From: Methanobacteriota archaeon
Lineage (GTDB): Archaea > Thermoplasmatota > Poseidoniia > Poseidoniales > Poseidoniaceae
NCBI GenBank assembly: GCA_018662715.1
Contig: JABJFP010000276.1
Coordinates: forward strand, 1 to 7,532
DNA length: 7,532 nucleotides
Direction of reading: 5' to 3'
The first letter of the stretch is position 1. Each line of letters begins with the position of its first letter. Shown piece after piece: positions 1 to 5,785 of this stretch. The translations under genes and the position numbers were made by a program. Under the pieces are notes generated by a model. That model ran no database searches and had not been told where the DNA came from. It saw only the letters and a list, made by a program, of their open reading frames with translations.

Positions 1-317
1 TCTCCTTTCTCATTTCTACGACCTTTTGCTTGACCAATCAATTCTCTGAGTTGGGCTTGGATGGTATCTCGCTTTGCTTTGTGCAGATTGCGTTCTGCGT
101 GAATTGCATCAAGTTCGGCTTTCATCAGATCAAGCTTCTTCTTGTGCTCGCGATATTGTTCCTGAACAGCGTTCCTCTTTTGTGCGACAGCCTTACCCTG
201 TTCACGTTGAGAATTACGATTCTCACGCATCTTGCGGACCTTGCCCTCCATCGACTGGAGTTGGTCAAGAAGTTCTGCATCAGGGTTGGGTTGCCCATCA
301 TCTCTCTGCCCGCGCAT
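1..317 (-). CDS. Coiled-coil protein, N-terminal part (C-terminus beyond window)
   Basis: This is an open frame that runs off the left edge; 105 residues are visible. The start is the ATG at 317, the only one possible upstream, because an in-frame TGA lies nine codons before it. After a short polar N-terminus (about residues 1-12) the chain is almost entirely charged helix: acidic and basic residues alternate with Leu, Met, Val and Ile at heptad-like spacing through residue 95 (for example LLDQLQ at 17-22, KKKLDLMKAELDAI at 59-72). It has no signal peptide and no membrane segment, so it is probably cytoplasmic. The pattern resembles the archaeal coiled-coil proteins of COG1340 type (runs like RNLHKAKRDTIQAQLRELI), but coiled coils look alike and this is a weak assignment. 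It lies 59 bases after the five-helix membrane protein on the same strand. No Shine-Dalgarno sequence is visible before the start. Its function is unknown. Confidence 0.8.
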   Translation of the reverse strand, partial: MRGQRDDGQPNPDAELLDQLQSMEGKVRKMRENRNSQREQGKAVAQKRNAVQEQYREHKKKLDLMKAELDAIHAERNLHKAKRDTIQAQLRELIGQAKGRRNEKG

Positions 318-376
318 GCGCTGACCACTTGGTTGTGCATTTCAAGCCTATGGATTGATAGAACAATTCATTGGGG

Positions 377-1912
377 TCAAAACGGACCGCCAAAGATGTT
401 GTAGATGAACAGGAAAAACGAGGCAAATAAGCCAAATCCACCAAAGATGTAGGCAACGAATGAGCCTGTTGTACGCAACCATTGACGGAATTCCGACCGA
501 ACACGTACGTTGATTTGTCGGCCAAGCAACAATTCACCATTGGTTTCCTCCAACCGGACCGAGACAGTAGCGTCTCCGTGAGTAATCGGAATGAGAGTTT
601 GCCATGAAACAGTGCTATCTTTGAGCAATCCCGACATCTTCCCCAAGACATCTTCGTTCCCTTTTGCGGCGAGCGGTAAAGCCTCACTTGACCACCAATA
701 CTTCTGACCAGGTTCAAGACGGTAAGTCAGCGCCAAATCTTTTGGTAGGAAATTCGGGGTTTGAATGCGAAACACCACTGTTCGTGTTTCATTGGACAAA
801 TTATGGAATAGAGTGAAGAGATTCGCCTTTTCTGTGACGACGTTTTCCATGTCTACTTCAAAAATAAGGTCCTTCATAGCCGGGGAGCGTCCTGATTCAA
901 GATCTTGTTTCAATCGGTCTACCATCCTGAAGAAGGCCGGGCAGGTTTGAGAGATAATTCCAATGAGAACGAGCCATGTTTCTAAGGTGAACACTGGATG
1001 TGAAAAGACGAAATCCATTCCCTTTTTGTTGAGGATTTCACTCAGTTCGGATTCGAGGGTTTTTCTGTCCAGGCCCGTTGCGTGCCGATAGAGGGTCATG
1101 AGAAACTTTTCATGGGCAAAATGTGAATTGATATTCCCCTTGAACCCCGTTTCAATTTCTTTGATGTAGTCATCGTATTGGGAACGTAGAAGTGGGTCCA
1201 TGTGGGTCTTCAAAAGGTCATTGAATACCATGTTCAATGTAGAAGGGTGTACTGGAGGTGAATATGCAGAAAGAAGACCAGTTCGGTCAACCATGTTAAA
1301 CGGAGTGGAGCGAGTTGGTAAATGCTGACCTACAGAGAGTATCAGGAAAGCGGTAGAGGCTAGTAGGAAGAGCGTTCCATAAAGCGATGCGCTCTCAAAG
1401 TAAAGCACCATCAGAAGCATAACAGCAGAAGAGATCGCAAAAATCAACGAACGGGTGTGATGTGACATCGAACTTTCAAGTTGATACAGTAGTCCGTCAT
1501 ATCCATGCAGTGATTGTACGGAACGATGTTCGTTGTTTGAAGCATCTACTTGCTTGTGAAATTCAAGTAAAGATATTCCAACACGATAGCGATGGAAGCC
1601 TACGGCAAGGATAAAACCAAGAACGACGACAAATGAAAGGCTCGCCATTGCAGTTGAAAAGGTCATACCTAGATTTGGCTCAATGTTCTCCGCCCACCAG
1701 GATGGCGATTCTTGGGAAAATGCCCATGTTGCAAAGTATGTAAACGTTGCAAAAGCAGGTAGGAACATAATCAGACGCAATCCTGAACTTACGATTTGGC
1801 GATCAATAGCGTGGATGATTGATTCTGCTGGACGGAAGCCAAAGCGGCCCTTTGAAGATGGCTCCTCTTCGGTTTCGACCAGGGCAAGAGCGTCCTCTCC
1901 ATCCTCTGCCAT
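377..1912 (-). CDS. Five-helix membrane protein of unknown function
   Basis: A complete frame of 511 residues, ATG at 1912 to TGA at 377. The N-terminus (1-45) is acidic then basic. Hydrophobic segments are at about 46-65, 90-106, 155-172, 176-194 and 484-505. Positive charges flank the N-terminus, the loop after the second helix (HRYR, 107-110) and the region after the fourth helix. This fits N-in topology, with the large 195-483 part in the cytoplasm and the last helix ending at the extreme C-terminus. Residues 200-350 look helical. Residues 350-475 are rich in alternating beta-type stretches (TVVFRIQTPNF, ATVSVRLEETNGELLL) and could be a beta-sandwich. I recognise no family, catalytic motif or transporter signature. 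It follows the DtxR-type regulator by 39 bases on the same strand, so it may be in the same transcription unit. No Shine-Dalgarno sequence precedes the ATG. A TATA-like TTTAGAG 23-29 bases upstream may give a separate leaderless transcript. Confidence 0.85.
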   Translation of the reverse strand: MAEDGEDALALVETEEEPSSKGRFGFRPAESIIHAIDRQIVSSGLRLIMFLPAFATFTYFATWAFSQESPSWWAENIEPNLGMTFSTAMASLSFVVVLGFILAVGFHRYRVGISLLEFHKQVDASNNEHRSVQSLHGYDGLLYQLESSMSHHTRSLIFAISSAVMLLMVLYFESASLYGTLFLLASTAFLILSVGQHLPTRSTPFNMVDRTGLLSAYSPPVHPSTLNMVFNDLLKTHMDPLLRSQYDDYIKEIETGFKGNINSHFAHEKFLMTLYRHATGLDRKTLESELSEILNKKGMDFVFSHPVFTLETWLVLIGIISQTCPAFFRMVDRLKQDLESGRSPAMKDLIFEVDMENVVTEKANLFTLFHNLSNETRTVVFRIQTPNFLPKDLALTYRLEPGQKYWWSSEALPLAAKGNEDVLGKMSGLLKDSTVSWQTLIPITHGDATVSVRLEETNGELLLGRQINVRVRSEFRQWLRTTGSFVAYIFGGFGLFASFFLFIYNIFGGPF

Positions 1913-1934
1913 GAGGTGGGTTGAGTAATCCCTA

Positions 1935-1941
1935 CTCTAAA
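1935..1941 (-). promoter_or_regulatory. Possible TATA-like box for the membrane protein gene
   Basis: On the minus strand this reads TTTAGAG, 23-29 bases before the ATG at 1912. That is the distance expected for an archaeal TATA box serving a leaderless transcript. The gene has no Shine-Dalgarno sequence, which agrees. The match is short, so the call is weak, and readthrough from the regulator gene is equally possible. Confidence 0.28.
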
Positions 1942-1951
1942 GTGTTCACAC

Positions 1952-2614
1952 CTATTCTATTGATAACTGAACAAATATCGCTTTTGACCATTCTTCCGAG
2001 AGCATCAGTTGTTTCCCATCAACAATCAATTGGCCCTCACCGTTGCGGACGACCGTTGAACCAACGGTGAAACCATTTGATTCAAAACCTGTAATGATAT
2101 TTTTAGGAAGCAGAAAAGCCAATACTAAACCGGTTTGATTTTCTCTTAACAAGTCAAGAGATAATGAGGTTGAATGGAGTGCTAGCCTCTCTTCTATATC
2201 TTTGGTAGGGACTGGAATAGGCCGGCCACTGGGGTCAACCATTACGCCGCCCATCAACCGCGAAAGCGCAACTTCAAGGTCGTCATCAATCGCATGCTCA
2301 AGGCGACAGGCTGTTTCGTGAGCATTCCCCTCATATGGAAGGAGTTCAAGCAATACCTCGGCAAGACGGTGCCTTCGTTTCATTTTTTGACCGTGGACCA
2401 GTCCAGATTCGGTTAAACTCGCCCCTTTGTAAGGAATATATTCCAAATATCCACGGGCTGCGAGTCGTTGAATCATTTCAGTAGCGGAAGCAGGTGCGAC
2501 ACCGAGACGAGAGGCAAGGTCTCCTGTCCGGACCCGTTGAAGCGGGTCATGTTCGTAAAACTCATACATGGTTTCCAAGTATTCATCCTCAAACTCTTGA
2601 AAATGACCGACCAT
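1952..2614 (-). CDS. DtxR/MntR/IdeR-family metal-dependent transcriptional repressor
   Basis: A 220-residue regulator of iron or manganese homeostasis genes, expected to bind DNA as a metal-loaded dimer. Residues 1-60 form the winged helix-turn-helix (RTGDLASRLGVAP, then SATEMIQRLAARGYLEY and the wing). The dimerisation and metal-binding domain follows. Set against DtxR, it keeps the ancillary-site ligands His79 and Glu83 (HRLAE, here H82 and E86) and His98 (H99), and the primary-site ligands Cys102, Glu105 and His106 (CRLEH: C103, E106, H107). DtxR Met10 is replaced by Glu (E11), and MntR Asp8 aligns there too. The family's DPxGxPIP stretch is present (DPSGRPIP, 127-134). Residues 153-220 match the C-terminal FeoA/SH3-like domain. 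The frame is open back to an ATG at 2680, but an AGGAGG lies 7 bases before the ATG at 2614. That start gives the normal family N-terminus and avoids overlap with the upstream gene. The kept Cys favours iron over manganese, but this is inference. Confidence 0.93.
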   Translation of the reverse strand: MVGHFQEFEDEYLETMYEFYEHDPLQRVRTGDLASRLGVAPASATEMIQRLAARGYLEYIPYKGASLTESGLVHGQKMKRRHRLAEVLLELLPYEGNAHETACRLEHAIDDDLEVALSRLMGGVMVDPSGRPIPVPTKDIEERLALHSTSLSLDLLRENQTGLVLAFLLPKNIITGFESNGFTVGSTVVRNGEGQLIVDGKQLMLSEEWSKAIFVQLSIE

Positions 2615-2621
2615 ATTCATG

Positions 2622-2627
2622 CCTCCT
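2622..2627 (-). promoter_or_regulatory. Shine-Dalgarno sequence that fixes the regulator start
   Basis: On the minus strand this reads AGGAGG, ending 7 bases before the ATG at 2614. It is only 1 base before the alternative ATG at 2620, and it lies downstream of the still longer start at 2680. It therefore selects 2614. It sits in the 20-base gap after the stop of the surface protein gene, which suggests co-transcription and independent ribosome loading on the second cistron. Confidence 0.8.
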
Positions 2628-2634
2628 GTGATGG

Positions 2635-5175
2635 TCACTTGCGGTCCTTTGCTTTGAAAACTTTGGTACAGGCGGGACAACGTACTGAACCTTCATATGA
2701 ACTCGGGATCCGAAGTGTTTGAGCGCAATCTGGACATGAAATTTCGACCTTTCCATCCTTAGGGGCCTGTGGCTTGGAAGGTTCCGAAACGGACTTTGCT
2801 GGCGTTGGTTCAGGGCGTTCTTCCTCCACTTCTGACTCAACATTTCCTTTGACTGTAAATTTATTTGAGCAGTCTGGGCACCCAACTGAGCCAGAATAAT
2901 CAGATGGGACACGAAGCCGGCGGTCACATTTCGGACATTGGACTTCCACCTTTTCTTGATCGTTGCGAGAACTGGTGGACGTGGAAGGTTTTGTTGATGC
3001 AGAAGAGGTGTCCGTTTCAGTCGGAGATTCTTCACGGTTTATTCGTAGTCTTAATGCAAGAGCAATCACTGTTCCTGCGACGATTCCCCAAACCACTGCA
3101 CCCCAGGGTAGAGAATCGGATTCTTCGGTAGGAGAGTCTCCCGAAACAAAGGATTCCTGAACGGTAACAAGTTCTCCATCGATAGACCAAACGGCATGTA
3201 TGACCACATTTGAGCCCTTGGGCCATACCAAGTCAATTTCCATTTCTGATGATTGTGATGTCCCCCAAGAGGGAGAAGTTACGGTGGCGAGAATTTCATC
3301 ATACGCGTCCTTCAAAATAACATCTCCAACACTTGAAGAGGTCGGACCGGATTGCCAGAGGGTCAATCGTATTGTGGCTGAGTCCCCTTGCGTTGGGAGG
3401 ATCGGAGAGGGAATTGGGTCGAGCTCAATCCAGAAATTTGTTCGTTCCGAAGGTAAGGATGCCGTTGTTGAAAGGGCACCGGGACCGATTGTCCAATCTG
3501 TTGAAGATACCTTTAGAACGATTTTTTCAGCCGTAATGTGACCAAATGTAAAGGATTCAGTGTGCGTTCCTTGTTCCAACGTACGAGTGTATTCGTAGAG
3601 ATACACTGTAGCCTCAGCAGTTTCATATCCTAACTGGACCTGCACATCACGGGGTTTACCCTCATCCAAATCGAAGCTAATTTCGAAACTAACTCCGGAT
3701 TCTTGTGTCCAAGTGATGTCGTCAATGCCCAGTCCAATGGATTGCTGTTCGTTAACTGGCAGGGTGAAATCTCCTCCATAAACGCCCTCTAGGCTACCAT
3801 CATCACTCTCTAAGGACCATTGCAGTGAATGCTCCCCTGATTGAAGGAAGGGGAAACTCGATGAAACTTCACCGGCCTCTCCAGAATCTAAAACAACCCA
3901 TTCGCCAGCAGATGGTTGAGTTCCCGCCACAGCATTCTGGTCGATCAAAACCATTCGCACTCTACCTTCAAGGTCACCTACGTTTCGAATAAGCATGTTT
4001 GCGCGTAGTGCATCCCCTTGATGCCAAGGACCCCCTGTTAGAGATGGTGTTGTGGAACCCGCCGAAGCAAAAGACGCAGATTCCATTTCCACGGTGAGTT
4101 CATGGGGAAGTGTTGAGGAGGCCGATATCCTACCGTCTTGGAGAACACACTCAATCGTAACCGGCTTTGCAGTCATGTTAAACTGCCAAAGAAGGAACGT
4201 GCCCGATGGGACTGCCGATGAGGTATTCAGCAGGATTTGACTCGGGGAACTGCACTGAATGTTACCAGCAAAATCTACATCCCCTGAGTTGGTAACATTG
4301 AGCTCGAAGATCAAGTCCTCGCCAGCATTAATTTCCCCAGCGTTTGAAGAAAGAGATGTTGTAAGGATTGGAAGAGGTGGAGGTAGAATCATCAGGCTAC
4401 CGTTTTGAATGTGAGATTCCTGAGGTTCACCCAACGTCCCGTTCAGAGAGAATGACCAACTCATAGCACCCTCAACCACCCTTAGTGATGAGTTTGCGGT
4501 AGCATATGACGAAGACATGGCTTCCACATTCATGTCCTGAATGAGAACAGATTCATTTTGCCCACCATTTTCAATGTGAACCTCAACCGAGCCAGACCAA
4601 TTCACATCGCCTTGGTTGATGACCGGCAATTGGAGTTGAATAAAATCCCCATCGTGGACTGAGAGGTTCCCCGTTGGGATGCCTAAGGAATCAACACCTT
4701 GAGAAAGCAAACTTCCAGGGGCACCTAGACCAACTGAAAGAGGTCTTAGCCGCTGGACGGTGCGAGTTAGATTTACGGATTGCGTACCTGTTTCCACCCC
4801 AATCTCTCCACTTAATTCAACGTGGACCAAACTGTAGCCAAATTCCATTGAAGTCAAAAATACTGTCACATTCTGCTGCTCGAAGGAGGTAAGACTCAGG
4901 CTTTGACTTGGAAGGGTTTGAAGAATAACTCCCTCTAATGTGGTCACTGTTACATTGAGGTCTACCTCGGAAGGACCTCCATCAGTTTCGTGAACCTCTA
5001 CTGTGAACGAGTGATTTGCAGATGAAAATGTTTCGAAATCCGTTAGCCCAAAACTGTTGACGTCCATGACACCTGCCCCGGCAACGGCGTGTGCTGATGG
5101 GGTAAGGGAGACAAGAAAGAGTGCAACGATGAGGAGGGGAACTCGCCTCTTCACTGCCACATCGCCCCCGGCCAT
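2635..5175 (-). CDS. Single-pass surface protein with Ig-like repeats and two cytoplasmic zinc ribbons
   Basis: An 846-residue type I membrane protein. Residues 1-30 are a signal peptide (KRR, hydrophobic core 12-24, likely cleavage after AHA at 28-30). Residues 37-670 are a string of beta-sandwich, CARDB/Ig-like segments, roughly 37-143, 164-246, 271-346, 377-464, 480-558 and 581-669, with recurring NxGD patterns (INQGDVNWSG, VTNSGDVDFAG, IRNVGDLEGR). C308 and C343 in the third could form a disulfide. A transmembrane helix spans about 689-708 and is followed by RLRINR, so the tail is cytoplasmic. The tail has two related CxxC-x15-CxxC zinc ribbons (C747, C750, C766, C769 and C814, C817, C833, C836) joined by an acidic, Pro-rich linker. 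These resemble the MJ0042-type finger. Thirteen N-glycosylation sequons all lie in residues 54-335. GTG codons at residues 6 and 8 are alternative starts; the one at 8 would give a tidy MKRR signal peptide. The role is unknown; a sensor or envelope anchor is inference. The regulator gene follows after 20 bases. Confidence 0.85.
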   Translation of the reverse strand: MAGGDVAVKRRVPLLIVALFLVSLTPSAHAVAGAGVMDVNSFGLTDFETFSSANHSFTVEVHETDGGPSEVDLNVTVTTLEGVILQTLPSQSLSLTSFEQQNVTVFLTSMEFGYSLVHVELSGEIGVETGTQSVNLTRTVQRLRPLSVGLGAPGSLLSQGVDSLGIPTGNLSVHDGDFIQLQLPVINQGDVNWSGSVEVHIENGGQNESVLIQDMNVEAMSSSYATANSSLRVVEGAMSWSFSLNGTLGEPQESHIQNGSLMILPPPLPILTTSLSSNAGEINAGEDLIFELNVTNSGDVDFAGNIQCSSPSQILLNTSSAVPSGTFLLWQFNMTAKPVTIECVLQDGRISASSTLPHELTVEMESASFASAGSTTPSLTGGPWHQGDALRANMLIRNVGDLEGRVRMVLIDQNAVAGTQPSAGEWVVLDSGEAGEVSSSFPFLQSGEHSLQWSLESDDGSLEGVYGGDFTLPVNEQQSIGLGIDDITWTQESGVSFEISFDLDEGKPRDVQVQLGYETAEATVYLYEYTRTLEQGTHTESFTFGHITAEKIVLKVSSTDWTIGPGALSTTASLPSERTNFWIELDPIPSPILPTQGDSATIRLTLWQSGPTSSSVGDVILKDAYDEILATVTSPSWGTSQSSEMEIDLVWPKGSNVVIHAVWSIDGELVTVQESFVSGDSPTEESDSLPWGAVVWGIVAGTVIALALRLRINREESPTETDTSSASTKPSTSTSSRNDQEKVEVQCPKCDRRLRVPSDYSGSVGCPDCSNKFTVKGNVESEVEEERPEPTPAKSVSEPSKPQAPKDGKVEISCPDCAQTLRIPSSYEGSVRCPACTKVFKAKDRK

Positions 5176-5266
5176 GGTGGTGGTTGTTTGAAGGGGTTCT
5201 TCACCTTCACGCCGAAAGATGTTGTGAGGGCATCTTTATTCAACATTGAACGACCCCCCACATTCA
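5176..5266. other. Divergent intergenic region
   Basis: These 91 bases separate the minus-strand surface protein gene from the plus-strand coiled-coil gene and must hold both promoters. They contain a TATA-like CTTTATTC (5234-5241), inverted TTCAA/TTGAA repeats (5239-5269, running into the plus start codon) and a looser dyad TGAAGG-N9-CCTTCA (5189-5209). I see no Shine-Dalgarno sequence for either start and no RNA gene. A clear TATA box for the minus-strand gene was not found. Confidence 0.7.
5234..5241 (+). promoter_or_regulatory. TATA-like box for the coiled-coil/nucleotidyltransferase operon
   Basis: CTTTATTC lies 26-33 bases before the ATG at 5267. In archaea a TATA box is centred about 26 bases before the transcription start, so the transcript would begin at or very near the ATG. 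The absence of any Shine-Dalgarno sequence (the bases before the ATG are C-rich) fits a leaderless message. Confidence 0.42.
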
Positions 5267-5269
5267 ATG
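5239..5269. repeat. Inverted TTCAA/TTGAA repeats across the presumed transcription start
   Basis: Two overlapping dyads are visible. TTCAA-CA-TTGAA spans 5239-5250. CATTGAA (5244-5250) and TTCAATG (5263-5269) form a perfect 7-base inverted repeat with a 12-base C-rich spacer. The second ends exactly on the ATG start codon. The group lies between the TATA-like box and the start, where a bound repressor would block initiation. Whether any protein binds here is unknown. An RNA hairpin is possible only if the transcript starts upstream of 5244. Confidence 0.5.
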
Positions 5270-5785
5270 CAGGACGAGCGTTTGCTGGAAGTCGCGCCCG
5301 AAGTGTTGATTCGGGCCATCCTTCACCGAAGGGAAAGGCTTGCCGAAATGATTCCAAAGCAACTCAACGCACGCAAAGATGAGAAGGAAACTGCTGAAGC
5401 ATTAGCCAGAGATGCAAAACAACGAAGGGACCTGCAAAAATCTGAGCTTGAAGCCTTTTCAAACCAACTCAAGTCCCTTGACGAGGGTACTTCCGAGCAT
5501 CAAGAACTCCTTGCTCAACGTGAACAGTTCATTGAAAATGCCGAAAAGTCAGAACATGAATACCTTGAGAATGAGTTGTTCCGACGAAGAAGTGACTCAC
5601 GAACCAAGCGACTCACCATGGCGTTGAACGACTGTCAACGCTCGATTGAGTATTGGGAATTAGTCTTGGAACAAGGATTTGACCATTTGCTCAGTGATGC
5701 GCGACGAGTGAAAGAAGGAGGAGCGTCCAGTTATGCTCTTGCACGAAAAAAGAAGACAAACGGAGGGGCTCAACATGAGTCGTGA
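5267..5785 (+). CDS. Coiled-coil protein, probable partner of the nucleotidyltransferase
   Basis: A 172-residue cytoplasmic protein starting at the ATG at 5267. A TTG at 5246 would add seven residues but has no better initiation signal, and the TATA-like spacing fits the ATG. Residues 1-30 are a short helical head (RLLEVAPEVLIRAILHRRERL). Residues 31-110 are highly charged and read as a long coiled coil broken near 72-76 (DEGTS). Residues 115-150 form a further helix with aromatic and hydrophobic content (IEYWELVLEQGFDHLL, 127-142). The tail is basic (ARKKKTNGG). It has no membrane segment, no Cys motif and no enzyme motif. I do not recognise the family. Its stop overlaps the nucleotidyltransferase start by 11 bases, so the two are almost surely co-transcribed and translationally coupled. 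This suggests that the products act together, perhaps with this protein as an adaptor pairing with the coiled coil at the enzyme's C-terminus. Confidence 0.87.
   Translation: MQDERLLEVAPEVLIRAILHRRERLAEMIPKQLNARKDEKETAEALARDAKQRRDLQKSELEAFSNQLKSLDEGTSEHQELLAQREQFIENAEKSEHEYLENELFRRRSDSRTKRLTMALNDCQRSIEYWELVLEQGFDHLLSDARRVKEGGASSYALARKKKTNGGAQHES
5762..5768 (+). promoter_or_regulatory. Shine-Dalgarno sequence of the nucleotidyltransferase gene
   Basis: GGAGGGG lies inside the end of the coiled-coil gene and ends 6 bases before the ATG at 5775. Its strength and spacing fix that start and show that the host uses Shine-Dalgarno initiation inside operons. Confidence 0.8.

Noticed and set aside
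30..404. A plus-strand open frame of about 124 codons with hydrophobic runs
   Set aside because: It is antisense to the coiled-coil gene at 1-317 and the end of the membrane protein gene. Its Leu/Phe-rich make-up is what the complement of Glu/Lys-rich codons gives, and it has no initiation signal.
298..717. A second minus-strand frame overlapping the C-terminal part of the membrane protein
   Set aside because: It lies out of frame inside a gene with a coherent topology. Its product is of mixed composition with no domain-like pattern.
1913..1951. Possible terminator between the regulator and the membrane protein
   Set aside because: There is no T-run on the minus strand and no stable hairpin in these 39 bases.
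2589..3035. A basic minus-strand frame over the zinc-ribbon region
   Set aside because: It is a shadow of the tail of the surface protein, whose tandem CxxC ribbons are clearly the real product.
5189..5209. Dyad TGAAGG-N9-CCTTCA as a DtxR-type operator
   Set aside because: The arms are only six bases and do not resemble the TTAGG-type half-sites known for DtxR/IdeR. A match of this size can occur by chance, so it is mentioned only within the intergenic entry.
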